NCBI RefSeq assembly: GCF_017676345.1
Contig: NZ_JAFFZM010000001.1
Location: forward strand, 620,001-684,000
From: Streptomyces smyrnaeus
Lineage (GTDB): Bacteria > Actinomycetota > Actinomycetes > Streptomycetales > Streptomycetaceae
Direction of reading: 5' to 3'
DNA length: 64,000 nucleotides
The notes beneath the pieces are model-generated. The model saw only the letters and a list, made by a program, of their open reading frames with translations. It was not told the origin of the DNA and ran no database searches. Position 1 is the first letter of the stretch; every line of letters starts with the position of its first letter. Shown piece after piece: positions 26,212 to 34,876 of this stretch. A program made the position numbers and the translations under genes.

Positions 26212-28866
26212 ATGGAGATCACGCGTAGACATGTGTTGTCCCTCCTGTCCGCTGCCGGGCTGGCAGCGGTGATTCCCGCCTCCGAGGCGTCCGCCGCGTC
26301 GGGCGCCCCACCGGGCCGACTCCGCGACACCGGCGCGGGCACCGGCACCGGGGTCGAGCGACTGCTCGGCAACGCCCGTGCCGTGCTCGCCGGGACGGCC
26401 GAGTCCAACTCCCGTCCCGAGACGGCGGCGAAACTGGCGGCGGTCGCCCGAACAGCGCGCGGTCATCTGGCGGACATGGCCGCAGCGGGCGAGAACGAGT
26501 TGTTCCGCGGACTGCCGCTCGGCACCAGCGACGCCAACCTGAACACGACCTTCCGGCGGCTGTACGAGATCGCCCTCGCCTCCCGCACGCCGGGACTCCC
26601 CCCGGGCGGCCCACCGAACGACCCGGCCACCCGGCGCCGGGTCGTCGACGGGCTGGTCCGACTCCACGAGCGCTACTACGGCGACCAGTCGCAGGGCTAC
26701 TACGGCAACTGGCACCACTGGGAGATCGGCATCTCCACCAGCGTCACCGCCACCCTCCTGCTGCTCGCCCCCGAGGTCGCCGACGAACAGCCCGAGCTGA
26801 CCCGCCGCTACGTCGCCTCCATGGACGCGTACCTGCGCAACGGCAAGGACGGAGACGTCGACCTCGACTCGCGGTTCCACACCGGCGCCAACCTGGCCGA
26901 CATCACCACCAACCGCATCCTGCAGGGCGCCCTGCTGGACGACGGGGCCCGGATCCGCAAGGCCCTGGAGGACCAGCTCACGGTCTACGCGACGATCGAC
27001 CCGTACCAGCTGCGGCACGGCGTCACCGACGGGCACTACGCGGACGGCTCCTTCATCCAGCACGCCTCGGTCGCCTACACGGGGTCGTACGGCAAGGGCC
27101 TGCTGGCCCGTGCCGTACAGGTGCTGAAGTTCCTGGACGGGACCGGGTACGCCGACACCGGTGCGCTGGTGCCGGTGGTGCACCGGTGGGTGACCGACGG
27201 GTTCGCACCCGTCATCTTCGAGGGCTGGATGATGGAGATCGTCAAAGGCCGGGCCGTCTCGCGCACGGGCAGCGGCTACGCCGACAGCGCCGCGGTCGCC
27301 GAGGCCGTCACCGATCTGTCGGCCTACGCGGACGACGAGCGGGCCGCCGCGCTCAAGAGCTACGTCAAACACCTGGACGCTGCCTCGGCCGCTCCCCCGG
27401 ACCCGGCCCGCTTCGCGTCACCGCTCACGGTGGTGCGCCACGCGGAGATCATGGCGGACGGCTCGGTACCGGCCGCGGACCTCAACCCGGCGGCCCGCTG
27501 CACCGCCTTCAACGCCATGGACCGGACGGTGCACCGCCGCCCGGGCCACGCCTTCGCGCTCGCCCGCAGCTCGGAGCGGATCAGCAAGTACGAATACATG
27601 AACGGCGAGAATCTGCTGCCCTGGTTCCAGGGCGACGGCGCCTACTACCTCTATCTGGCCGGCGAGGACCAGCGGCAGGCCTTCGGCGTCGACTACTTCA
27701 CCACCGTCCCGCCCTACGGACTCGCCGGTGTCACAGCCCCCGAGGAACGGCGGAAGACGATCCCGGAGCTGTACGGGAAGCCGTACTACGACAACCCGGA
27801 CCACCCGCTGCACTTCACGGCCTCGTCCGAGTCGCAGAACACCTACGTGTACTTCCCACGCGGCACCGACCGCCACTCGGGCGGCGCCGTGCTCGACGCG
27901 TACGGGACCGCCGCGATGGTGCAGTCCGACGATGTGGCGTACGCCGAACGCGACCGGCTGCCCGAGGACTTCGCGGTGTACCGCAACGCGACGGCCACCA
28001 AGTCCTGGTTCCTGCTGGACGAGGAGATCGTGGTGCTGGCGGCGGGCATCGGGGACCGGGGCGGGGAGGGACGCGGCCGGCCGGTGACCACCACCGTGGA
28101 CGCCCGCACCGCCGGCCCCGACGACAGGCTCCTCATCAGCGGGGAGCGACACGGGGGCGGCCGGTGGCCGGGCGGCGCGGGGCCGCGCGGCGAGGCGGCG
28201 GACGGCGACGCGCCGCGTGGCGGTACCGAGCGGTTGCGCTGGCTGCGGTACGCGAATGAGAGCCGGGGCACGGCCGTCGGCTACCTCTTCCTCGACTCGC
28301 CCGGCGCCGACCGCCACCCGGTGACCGTCGGGCTGGAGACCGTCACCCGCAGCCGCCGGGTCGTGCGCACCGCCAGCCCGGACACCGCCGTCACCCGGCA
28401 GGTCTTCCACACCGCCTTCCGACAGGACGCCGGCACCGAGCCGCGCTCCCTCGCCTACGCGCTCGTCCCGCACGCCACCGAACGGGCCCTGCGCGGATAC
28501 GGCGCCGACGGCGGACCCCTCTCCGTCCTCGCCAACACCACCCGCCTCCAGGCCGTCCGCCACACCGGTCTCGACCTGCTGGCGGTCAACTCCTTCGCCC
28601 GGGGCCGGCAGACGGTCGCAGGTCTCCGGGTCGACGGCCCGGCCTCGGTGCTCGTCCACCGCGAGAGGGGCGGACGCCGGGTGACCGTGGCCGTCTCCGA
28701 TCCCACCATGCGCCGCGACCGGCTCACCCTGCTGGTGCGGGGTCGCCGACTGCGTCCCGTCTCGTCCGATCCCGGGATCCGGGTCGGCCACACCGCCGGC
28801 GGCACCCTGCTGCGTGTCCGCACCCACCATGCGTACGGGCGCACCTTCACGGTCACTCTGCGTTGA
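26212..28866 (+). CDS. Secreted polysaccharide lyase family 8
   Basis: 884 residues. Twin-arginine signal EITRRHVLSLLSAAGLAAVI, then an (alpha/alpha) toroid catalytic domain and C-terminal beta sandwiches typical of hyaluronate, chondroitin AC and xanthan lyases. Catalytic-region motifs are YYGNWHHWEIGIS near residue 163, TGANLADI near 223, and GHYADGSFIQH with YTGSYG near 272-292, giving the His/Tyr pair; substrate-binding aromatic YMNGENLLPWFQGDG is also present. It cleaves uronic-acid-containing polysaccharides by beta-elimination; exact substrate cannot be told. ATG at 26212 follows GGGGAGG. Monocistronic and divergent from nuoA. Confidence 0.93.
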   Translation: MEITRRHVLSLLSAAGLAAVIPASEASAASGAPPGRLRDTGAGTGTGVERLLGNARAVLAGTAESNSRPETAAKLAAVARTARGHLADMAAAGENELFRGLPLGTSDANLNTTFRRLYEIALASRTPGLPPGGPPNDPATRRRVVDGLVRLHERYYGDQSQGYYGNWHHWEIGISTSVTATLLLLAPEVADEQPELTRRYVASMDAYLRNGKDGDVDLDSRFHTGANLADITTNRILQGALLDDGARIRKALEDQLTVYATIDPYQLRHGVTDGHYADGSFIQHASVAYTGSYGKGLLARAVQVLKFLDGTGYADTGALVPVVHRWVTDGFAPVIFEGWMMEIVKGRAVSRTGSGYADSAAVAEAVTDLSAYADDERAAALKSYVKHLDAASAAPPDPARFASPLTVVRHAEIMADGSVPAADLNPAARCTAFNAMDRTVHRRPGHAFALARSSERISKYEYMNGENLLPWFQGDGAYYLYLAGEDQRQAFGVDYFTTVPPYGLAGVTAPEERRKTIPELYGKPYYDNPDHPLHFTASSESQNTYVYFPRGTDRHSGGAVLDAYGTAAMVQSDDVAYAERDRLPEDFAVYRNATATKSWFLLDEEIVVLAAGIGDRGGEGRGRPVTTTVDARTAGPDDRLLISGERHGGGRWPGGAGPRGEAADGDAPRGGTERLRWLRYANESRGTAVGYLFLDSPGADRHPVTVGLETVTRSRRVVRTASPDTAVTRQVFHTAFRQDAGTEPRSLAYALVPHATERALRGYGADGGPLSVLANTTRLQAVRHTGLDLLAVNSFARGRQTVAGLRVDGPASVLVHRERGGRRVTVAVSDPTMRRDRLTLLVRGRRLRPVSSDPGIRVGHTAGGTLLRVRTHHAYGRTFTVTLR

Positions 28867-28979
28867 AGCTCCGCTCACCGTGCGCCGGGCGCTAGACGGC
28901 TCGCCGCGCGGGGTACCCGGCGTACCGAGGGGCCGCGCGGTCGCCGCGCCCCGCCGCGGTGAGCGAAAGGAGCATGACG

Positions 28980-29147
28980 ATGAGTGACCAGACCCCCATG
29001 CCGTCCCAGGCCGAGGGCGAGCGCGACAACGGCTTCGCCGAGACCCGCTCCATGCTGCCCGACGAGCGCCGCAAGGCCGAGCACCCGGACTGCCCGCGCA
29101 CCACGCCTTCCCAGGCCGAGGGGGAGCGCGAGGAGGACGCCGGGTGA
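28980..29147 (+). CDS. Small disordered protein with duplicated motif
   Basis: 55 residues, very hydrophilic. The motif PSQAEGER occurs twice (near residues 8 and 44). AAGGAG lies 8 bases before the ATG at 28980. No domain recognised; compositional bias (Glu, Asp, Arg) suggests an intrinsically disordered or stress-related peptide. Confidence 0.6.
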   Translation: MSDQTPMPSQAEGERDNGFAETRSMLPDERRKAEHPDCPRTTPSQAEGEREEDAG

Positions 29148-29199
29148 GAGGCGACGCCCGGTCAGCCGCCCGAGTGGCCGCCGCGCCGGTTCGGGCCGC

Positions 29200-29442
29200 C
29201 GCCGTTGCGGCTTCGCGCCGTTGCCGGGGACCGGTCGTTTGTGGCTGGGCGCGCCGTTCCTCGCGCCCCTGACGGCGGCCCGCCGCTGCAGCCTTGCGCC
29301 GTTGCCGGGTGCCGGTCGTTTGTGGCTGGGCGCGCCGTTCCCCGCGCCCCTGACGGCGAACCGCCGCTGCAGCCTTGCGCCGTTGCCGGGTGCCGGTCGT
29401 TTGTGGCTGGGTGCGTAGTTTCTCGGGGCCCCTTCGGGGGGT
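29200..29442. repeat. 81-bp tandem repeat, three copies
   Basis: Copies begin at 29200, 29281 and 29362; copies 1 and 2 are nearly identical, the third diverges in its last third. Each contains GGTCGTTTGTGGCTGGGCG followed by a GCGCCGTTCC/CCGCGCCCCTGACGG segment that resembles a very common interspersed intergenic repeat of Streptomyces. The end of copy 3 holds CCCC-TTCG-GGGG, a possible hairpin abutting the stop of the next leftward gene. The remainder of 29148-29441 shows no gene. Confidence 0.85.
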
Positions 29443-30227
29443 CAGGTGGGGTTTGCTCGGTTTCGGGCTTGGGCCAGGGCCCGGTCGGCTCGGCGAAGGC
29501 GGTCTCGGGCCGCTCGTTGTTCCTCCTCCGCCTGCCGCAGTCGCTCGCGCAGCTCCGCGACCTCCCGTTCGACCTGCCGGCGTCGTTCCTCGGCGCGCTC
29601 GGCCTCGTCCTGCGCCGCGCGCTGCTCTTCTTCGCGGGCCTTCAGTTCCCGTTCTGCCTTGCGCGCCTCCTCGCGCGCCTTGGTTTCGGCCTTGGCCGGA
29701 GGTTTGGCGGCGCGGCGGGATGGGGCGGACGCCACGGCCTCTTCCGTGAAGCCGACCGGGGCCGCCAGGGGTCTGCTCAGGCGGCCGGCCGCCCAGGCAC
29801 GTCCGGCCTCCTCGTCGGCCAGGGCCGCGTGCAGGGTCTCGGTCACCTCGCGCTGGGCGTCGTCGCTGAGGTGTCCTCCCGCTCGTTCCGCCAGCTCCCG
29901 GGCCTGGCGGGCGAGCGCCGCGGTGATCTGGCGCTGCCGGGCGGACAGCTCGCGAAGCTGTCCGCCGTCCAGGTCCCGGTGGGCGCCCCGCATCGCCTCG
30001 CCGAGTTCCAGCAGCAGCCGGGTCTCCTCGGGCTCCTCGCGTACGAGGAGATTGGCCGCCCAGGCTGCCGCGGTCGGGCGGCGCAGCTTGCGGATGTGCT
30101 CGGCCAGCTCCCGGTCCCCCGCCTTCCTGGCCTGTTGTGCCCGGGCGTCGCGCGTGGCGGTGAATTCGCCGGGCGGGAGCCCGTACAACTCGTCGGCGAC
30201 AGCGTCCAGGTCCAACCGTCCTCCCAC
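29442..30227 (-). CDS. Coiled-coil protein of unknown function
   Basis: 261 residues. Residues 1-150 are helical (LAEHIRKLRRPTAAAWAANL is the best conserved-looking segment); residues 165-255 form a long charged coiled coil rich in Glu, Arg, Ala and Lys. No TM segment or signal. GTG at 30227 is listed; a TTG at 30215 preceded by GGGAGGA is equally plausible and would start at LDLDAVADELYG. Function unknown; similar proteins are common single genes in Streptomyces. Confidence 0.75.
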   Translation of the reverse strand: MGGRLDLDAVADELYGLPPGEFTATRDARAQQARKAGDRELAEHIRKLRRPTAAAWAANLLVREEPEETRLLLELGEAMRGAHRDLDGGQLRELSARQRQITAALARQARELAERAGGHLSDDAQREVTETLHAALADEEAGRAWAAGRLSRPLAAPVGFTEEAVASAPSRRAAKPPAKAETKAREEARKAERELKAREEEQRAAQDEAERAEERRRQVEREVAELRERLRQAEEEQRAARDRLRRADRALAQARNRANPT

Positions 30228-30754
30228 ACAGCTCCGGTTTCTGCCCCCAGGGCCGTACCCGCGGCCCCGTCCGGCTCAGCGGCACCCGGGGGAAAGCACT
30301 CGGCGGCGCCACCGGGTTGACCCGGATGCCGCCATTTTTCGATGCCGGCGCAATGTCCGGGCGGCCGATTATCCGCTGTTCGCATTCCTGCTCTGTTCGC
30401 ATTCCGCGGGTGCGGCAGGAGCCACGTGTTTTTGGAGACAGTGTCTGGTGCGATGCGCCCCCTGCCCAGGTCATGCGCCCCCGGCGCTTCCGCTCCGCAC
30501 ACTCGGGGGGTTAACCGCCAAGTCTCTTGCTTTCCTGGCTTCCTGGCCCCTGAATGGATTTCCACTGAAGGCCGTCTCGGCAGGCGGCCCTTCAGCGCAG
30601 TGCCTCCAAGGAACACAAAAAGCGAAGCGGAACTCACGGAAAGGCGGAAATTCCGCGGAGTGCACGACCCGGCCGTGGCCAGGCCGGGAGCCTCCTGGGC
30701 ACCAGGTGCCCCTGGCCGATGCACCGGACGGTCAGGGGCACTGCCCCGGAGCCC
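30228..30754. other. Intergenic region of lower GC, no supported gene
   Basis: About 530 bases between the coiled-coil gene and the AraC gene. The stretch around 30330-30660 has clearly lower GC than its surroundings and short direct repeats (TTCGCATTCC twice, near 30379 and 30397). No reading frame shows actinobacterial codon bias with a ribosome site. It may contain the promoter of the 29442-30227 gene or relics of transferred DNA. Confidence 0.5.
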
Positions 30755-31642
30755 TCAGCCGACCCCACGGGCCACGGTGCGGAACTCCAGCGGAGTCCGG
30801 CCGTCGCGGACGCGGAAGAACTTGGTGAAGTCCCCCGGGTCGGCGAAGCCCAGCCGTCCGGCGATCTCGGCCGACGACGCCTCGGTGTGCACCAGGAGCC
30901 GCTTGGCCTCCAGCAGGATCCGTGCGTCCAGATACTGCTTGGCCGAGGAGCCGGTGGCAGCCCGAGTGGCACGGGTGAGGGTACGGACGCTGTAGCCGAG
31001 CGCCGCCGCGTAGTCGCCGACGCGGTGCGTACGGCACAAGTCGCGTTCGACGGCGTCGTGGAAGCGGCGGAACGGACCGTCGGCGCTCGCGGGTGACGGC
31101 GCTTCGGGGCGCGCGTGCGCCAGCCGCAGCAGCAACGCGGACAGCAGCAGGCGCAGCGTCTCGATGTGTGCGTCGAGGGGGATGGACGCCAGGTCGGCGT
31201 ACTCGTGAGTGAGGTGGCGCAGCGCCAGCCGGGTGGCGCGGGCGTGCGGCCCGGTGGGCAGCACCGGGGACGGGTCGTGGGGCGGGCCCTGACCAGGATC
31301 GGTGGTGGGGAAGCCGGGCTGCCAGATGACGATGGTGCCCCGGGCGGCGGCGAGGTCGTCGGGGAAGTACCGGTGGACCTGGCGGGGACGCACCCACAGC
31401 CAGCTCCCCTCGGTCAGGGTGTGGTCCGAGAAGTCCACGGTGTGCCGCAGTGCGCCGGAGCCGACGTGGATCAGATGGTGGAAGCTCGGACGTTGCGGCG
31501 CCGACAGAGTGATGCCGCGCCGCCTGCCGCGCTCCAGCAGCTCGGCGAAGCCGACCACGTCCATACCGATGGGCGCCTGGAGATAGGGGCGGTAGGCGAC
31601 GTCCGGGATCGTCCCCACAGGCTGTCCGTTTTTCCCCATCAT
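30755..31642 (-). CDS. AraC-family regulator of the vdc operon
   Basis: 295 residues. N-terminal cupin-like ligand domain (FHHLIHVGSGALRHTVDFSD; WVRPRQVHRY) and C-terminal double HTH: DYAAALGYSVRTLTRATRAA for the first and SSAEIAGRLGFADPGDFTKF with FRVRDGRTPLEFR for the second. ATG at 31642. Divergently transcribed from vdcB with 90 bases between starts, so it most likely controls vdcBCD in response to an aromatic acid; the ligand is inferred from context. Confidence 0.92.
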   Translation of the reverse strand: MMGKNGQPVGTIPDVAYRPYLQAPIGMDVVGFAELLERGRRRGITLSAPQRPSFHHLIHVGSGALRHTVDFSDHTLTEGSWLWVRPRQVHRYFPDDLAAARGTIVIWQPGFPTTDPGQGPPHDPSPVLPTGPHARATRLALRHLTHEYADLASIPLDAHIETLRLLLSALLLRLAHARPEAPSPASADGPFRRFHDAVERDLCRTHRVGDYAAALGYSVRTLTRATRAATGSSAKQYLDARILLEAKRLLVHTEASSAEIAGRLGFADPGDFTKFFRVRDGRTPLEFRTVARGVG

Positions 31643-31732
31643 CAGTCCCCAGCGTACCGTCGGCCCCGCTGGCCCCGCTTCTACCGTCGAAAGGCGCACA
31701 GACGGTGCGGACGCCGCGCCGAGGTGTTCCCC

Positions 31733-32398
31733 ATGCCGACACAGGGGGACTCGCGCCGACGTGGCACGAAGCGGGAGAGGAGCCGACTGTTGCGGCTGAT
31801 CGTGGGAATGACCGGGGCCACCGGTGCCGTGCTCGGTGTACGGCTGCTGACACGGCTGGCGCAGCTGCCCGGGGTGGAGACGCATCTGGTGCTCAGCCGC
31901 TGGGCGCGCACCACGATCGAGCTGGAGACCGGGCACAGCGCCCGTGAGATCACCCAGCTCGCCGACGTGGCCTACAGCCCCGAGGACCAGGGTGCGCCGA
32001 TCGCCTCCGGATCGTTCCGCACGGACGGCATGGTGGTCGCCCCCTGCTCCATGAAGACCCTGGCCGGAATCCGGGCGGGCTACGCCGACGGGTTGCTCGG
32101 CCGGGCCGCCGACGTGGTCCTCAAGGAACGCCGCCCGCTGGTGCTCGTACCGCGCGAGACGCCGCTGAGCGAGATCCACCTGGAGAACATGCTCGACCTG
32201 GCCCGCAAGGGGGTGCGGATGGTGCCGCCGATGCCCGCCTTCTACAACCACCCCGGGTCCGTCGACGACATCGTCGAGCACCTCGTCGCCCGCGTCCTCG
32301 ACCAGTTCGAGCTGCCCGCGCCCGCGGCGAAACGCTGGGAGGGCATGCGCGCGGCCCGCACCGCCGCCCCCCGCTCCGCCACCCGGCCCACTTCCTGA
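31733..32398 (+). CDS. vdcB: Flavin prenyltransferase-like subunit B of aromatic acid decarboxylase
   Basis: 221 residues, UbiX/Pad1 type: FMN loop IVGMTGATGAVLGVRLL, VVAPCSMKTLAGIRAGYADG and LVLVPRETPLSEIHLENM, the classical UbiX block. It would make prenylated FMN for the UbiD-type partner VdcC. About 25 extra N-terminal residues (Arg/Lys rich) precede the usual start, so an internal start near VGMTG is possible; ATG at 31733 has GAGG upstream. Order B-C-D matches the vanillate/4-hydroxybenzoate decarboxylase operon described in Streptomyces sp. D7. Confidence 0.92.
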   Translation: MPTQGDSRRRGTKRERSRLLRLIVGMTGATGAVLGVRLLTRLAQLPGVETHLVLSRWARTTIELETGHSAREITQLADVAYSPEDQGAPIASGSFRTDGMVVAPCSMKTLAGIRAGYADGLLGRAADVVLKERRPLVLVPRETPLSEIHLENMLDLARKGVRMVPPMPAFYNHPGSVDDIVEHLVARVLDQFELPAPAAKRWEGMRAARTAAPRSATRPTS

Positions 32399-32426
32399 GT
32401 CCCCGCAGAAGGAGAGCAGAGCAGAC

Positions 32427-33851
32427 ATGGCGTACGACGACCTCCGCAGCTTCCTCGAAACCCTCGACAAGCAGGGGCAGTTGCTGCACATCGGCGAGGA
32501 GCTGTCACCCGAGCCCGACCTCGCCGCGGCCGCCAATGCGGCGGGCCGGATCGGTGACGGTGCTCCCGCGCTGTACTTCGACAATGTGCGGGGCTTCACC
32601 GACGCCCGGATCGCCATGAATGTGCACGGCTCCTGGCGCAACCACGCACTGGCCCTCGGACTGCCCGCGGCCACTTCCGTGAAGGACCAGGTCGAGGAGT
32701 TCGCCCGGCGCTGGGACGCGTTCCCTGTCGCCCCCGAGCGCCGCGAGGACGCGCCATGGCGCGGCAACAGCCTGACGGGCACCGATGTCGACCTGTTCGC
32801 CGTCCTGCCGCTCTTCCGGCTGAACGACGGGGACGGCGGCTTCTACCTCGACAAGGCCGCGGTGGTCTCGCGCGATCCCGAGGACCCGGACAACTTCGGC
32901 AAGCAGAACGTGGGCACCTACCGTATCCAGGTCATCGGCCGCGACCGCCTGGCCTTCCAGCCGGTTCCGATGCACGACGTGGCGCAGCATCTGCGCAAGG
33001 CCGAGGAGCGCGACGAGGATCTGCCCATCGCGATCACCCTGGGCAACGACCCGGTGATGTCGATCGTCGCGGGCATGCCCATGGCCTACGACCGGTCCGA
33101 GTACGAGATGGCCGGTGCCCTGCGCGGCGCGCCCGCGCCCATCGCGACGGCGCCGCACACCGGCTTCGACGTGCCCTGGGGGTCCGAAGTCGTCATCGAG
33201 GGCGTGATCGAGGGCAGGAAGCGGCAGCTCGAAGGGCCCTTCGGGGAGTTCACCGGGCACTACTCCGGTGGCCGCCGGATGCCGGTGATCCGCGTGGAGC
33301 GGATCTCCTACCGCGACGATCCGGTCTTCGAGTCGCTGTATCTGGGCATGCCCTGGACCGAGGTGGACTACCTGGTCGGCCCCAACACCTGTGTTCCGTT
33401 GCTGAAGCAGCTGCGTGCCGAGTTCCCCGAGGTACGGGCCGTCAACGCGATGTACACCCACGGCCTGGCAGTGATCATCTCGACCGCCAAGCGGTACGGC
33501 GGCTTCGCCAAGGCCGTCGGTCTGCGGGCGCTGACGACGCCGCACGGGCTGGGCTACGTCAGCCAGGTGATCGTCGTCGACGAGGACGTGGACCCCTTCG
33601 ATCTGCCGCAGGTGATGTGGGCGATGTCGGCGAAGGTCAATCCGGCCGACGATGTGGTCGTCATCCCCAACCTGTCGGTGGTCGAGCTGGCGCCCGCGGC
33701 GTCCCCGGCCGGCATCACCAGCAAGATGCTCACCGACGCCACCACGCCGGTCGCCCCCGACAACCGCGGCAACTTCAGCACCCCGGCCAAGGACCTCCCC
33801 GAGACCGAGGAGTGGGTCGGCCGGCTGAAGTCCCTGCTGGCCGCGCGCTGA
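32427..33851 (+). CDS. vdcC: UbiD-type aromatic acid decarboxylase, subunit C
   Basis: 474 residues, same length as known VdcC/BsdC. UbiD-family catalytic block is visible: Arg in NVGTYRIQVIGRDR and the acidic pair in QLEGPFGEFTGHYSGG; the C-terminal NRGNFSTPAKDL is also typical. It removes CO2 from vanillate or 4-hydroxybenzoate-type acids using prenyl-FMN and a divalent metal. GAAGGAGAG lies upstream of the ATG. Soluble, acts with subunits B and D. Confidence 0.95.
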   Translation: MAYDDLRSFLETLDKQGQLLHIGEELSPEPDLAAAANAAGRIGDGAPALYFDNVRGFTDARIAMNVHGSWRNHALALGLPAATSVKDQVEEFARRWDAFPVAPERREDAPWRGNSLTGTDVDLFAVLPLFRLNDGDGGFYLDKAAVVSRDPEDPDNFGKQNVGTYRIQVIGRDRLAFQPVPMHDVAQHLRKAEERDEDLPIAITLGNDPVMSIVAGMPMAYDRSEYEMAGALRGAPAPIATAPHTGFDVPWGSEVVIEGVIEGRKRQLEGPFGEFTGHYSGGRRMPVIRVERISYRDDPVFESLYLGMPWTEVDYLVGPNTCVPLLKQLRAEFPEVRAVNAMYTHGLAVIISTAKRYGGFAKAVGLRALTTPHGLGYVSQVIVVDEDVDPFDLPQVMWAMSAKVNPADDVVVIPNLSVVELAPAASPAGITSKMLTDATTPVAPDNRGNFSTPAKDLPETEEWVGRLKSLLAAR

Positions 33852-33894
33852 ACCGACCGTCCCCGCACTCCCCCAGCCCTTCCAGGAGCCGTCC

Positions 33895-34122
33895 GTGATC
33901 TGCCCCCGCTGCGCACACGACACGATCGAGACCGTCACCGCATCACCCGTCCCCGGCGTCTGGGACGTCCTGCAGTGCCACCGCTGCCTGTACATGTGGC
34001 GCACCACCGAGCCCGAGCGCCGCACCCGGCGCGCGGCGTACCCGCCCGAGTTCCGTCTGACGCAGTCCGACATCGACACCGCGCACGAGACCCCCGCGAT
34101 CCCGCCCCTGCTCACGCACTGA
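33895..34122 (+). CDS. vdcD: Aromatic acid decarboxylase subunit D (zinc-ribbon)
   Basis: 75 residues. MICPRCAHDTIETV and LQCHRCLYMWRTTEPE give a CxxC...CxxC zinc-ribbon, the hallmark of VdcD/BsdD; the tail FRLTQSDIDTAHETPAIPP is typical. Required for full activity in homologous systems though its role is unclear. GTG start 43 bases after vdcC. Confidence 0.95.
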   Translation: MICPRCAHDTIETVTASPVPGVWDVLQCHRCLYMWRTTEPERRTRRAAYPPEFRLTQSDIDTAHETPAIPPLLTH

Positions 34123-34228
34123 CATCCTCACCGAAGGACGCGCCCGCCGGCTGGAGGTCCCTTCCCCGGACGCCCACCGCGTGACACGGGCCACAGGAAC
34201 TCCTCCCGCCGCGCGGAGAGGTACGGGT

Positions 34229-34876
34229 GTGAGGGATTCAGATAACGAGGTGCGCCACCGCGTACGCGAGGGGAACCGTGCGGCGTTCGCCCAGCTGTAC
34301 GAGGAGTTCGCCCGCGCCGTCTACAACCATGCGCTGCGCCTGACCGGCGACTGGTCGTCGGCCGAAGAGATCATGTCGGAGACGTTTCTGACCGCATGGC
34401 GCACACGCGCCCGTGTGCGGGAGGACGGCGGCTCGCTGCTGCCGTGGCTGCTGGGCATCGCCACCCACAAGGCGGACAACGCCCGACGGGCACGGCGCAG
34501 ACGGCAGCTCTTCCTGGCGCGCCAGCCCCGGCCGCGCGCCGAGGAGGACTTCGCGCCCCGGACGGCAGCGCGCATCGACGACGCGCGGCGGCTGCGCGCC
34601 GTCCAGGCGGCGCTGGGCCGACTGCGGCGTCAGGAACGGGAAGTGCTCGCCTTGTGCGTGTGGTCGGGGCTGGACTACCAGCAGACCGCTGAAGCATTGG
34701 ACATTCCCGTCGGCACCGTACGCTCCCGGCTGTCGCGGGCACGCAAGAAGCTCGCACGGCTCGCGGCCGAGGCTCAGGACGCCGCACAGGAGACCTCGGA
34801 ACCGCACGCCGCCCGCGGAGAGATGACAAGTGCGGCCGCACTGGCGGCCCTGCCCGTACGGGAGGAGCTCACATGA
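34229..34876 (+). CDS. ECF-type RNA polymerase sigma factor
   Basis: 215 residues. Region 2 reads FAQLYEEFARAVYNHALRLT through SAEEIMSETFLTAWRTRARV; region 4 reads LRRQEREVLALCVWSGLDYQ through IPVGTVRSRLSRARKKL. GTG at 34229 is chosen because GGAGAGG lies 7 bases upstream. It overlaps the next gene by ATGA. Members of this ECF group are usually paired with a CU044_5270-type membrane protein, as here, instead of a classical zinc anti-sigma factor. Confidence 0.93.
   Translation: MRDSDNEVRHRVREGNRAAFAQLYEEFARAVYNHALRLTGDWSSAEEIMSETFLTAWRTRARVREDGGSLLPWLLGIATHKADNARRARRRRQLFLARQPRPRAEEDFAPRTAARIDDARRLRAVQAALGRLRRQEREVLALCVWSGLDYQQTAEALDIPVGTVRSRLSRARKKLARLAAEAQDAAQETSEPHAARGEMTSAAALAALPVREELT

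Noticed and set aside
27418..30474. 1018-codon leftward frame across the PL8 lyase and repeat region
   Set aside because: Antisense to the lyase and running through the 81-bp repeat and intergenic DNA; Arg/Gly/Pro-rich with no motif.
30471..30665. 64-codon leftward frame in the low-GC gap
   Set aside because: No ribosome site and codon use unlike the neighbours; product shows no recognisable pattern.
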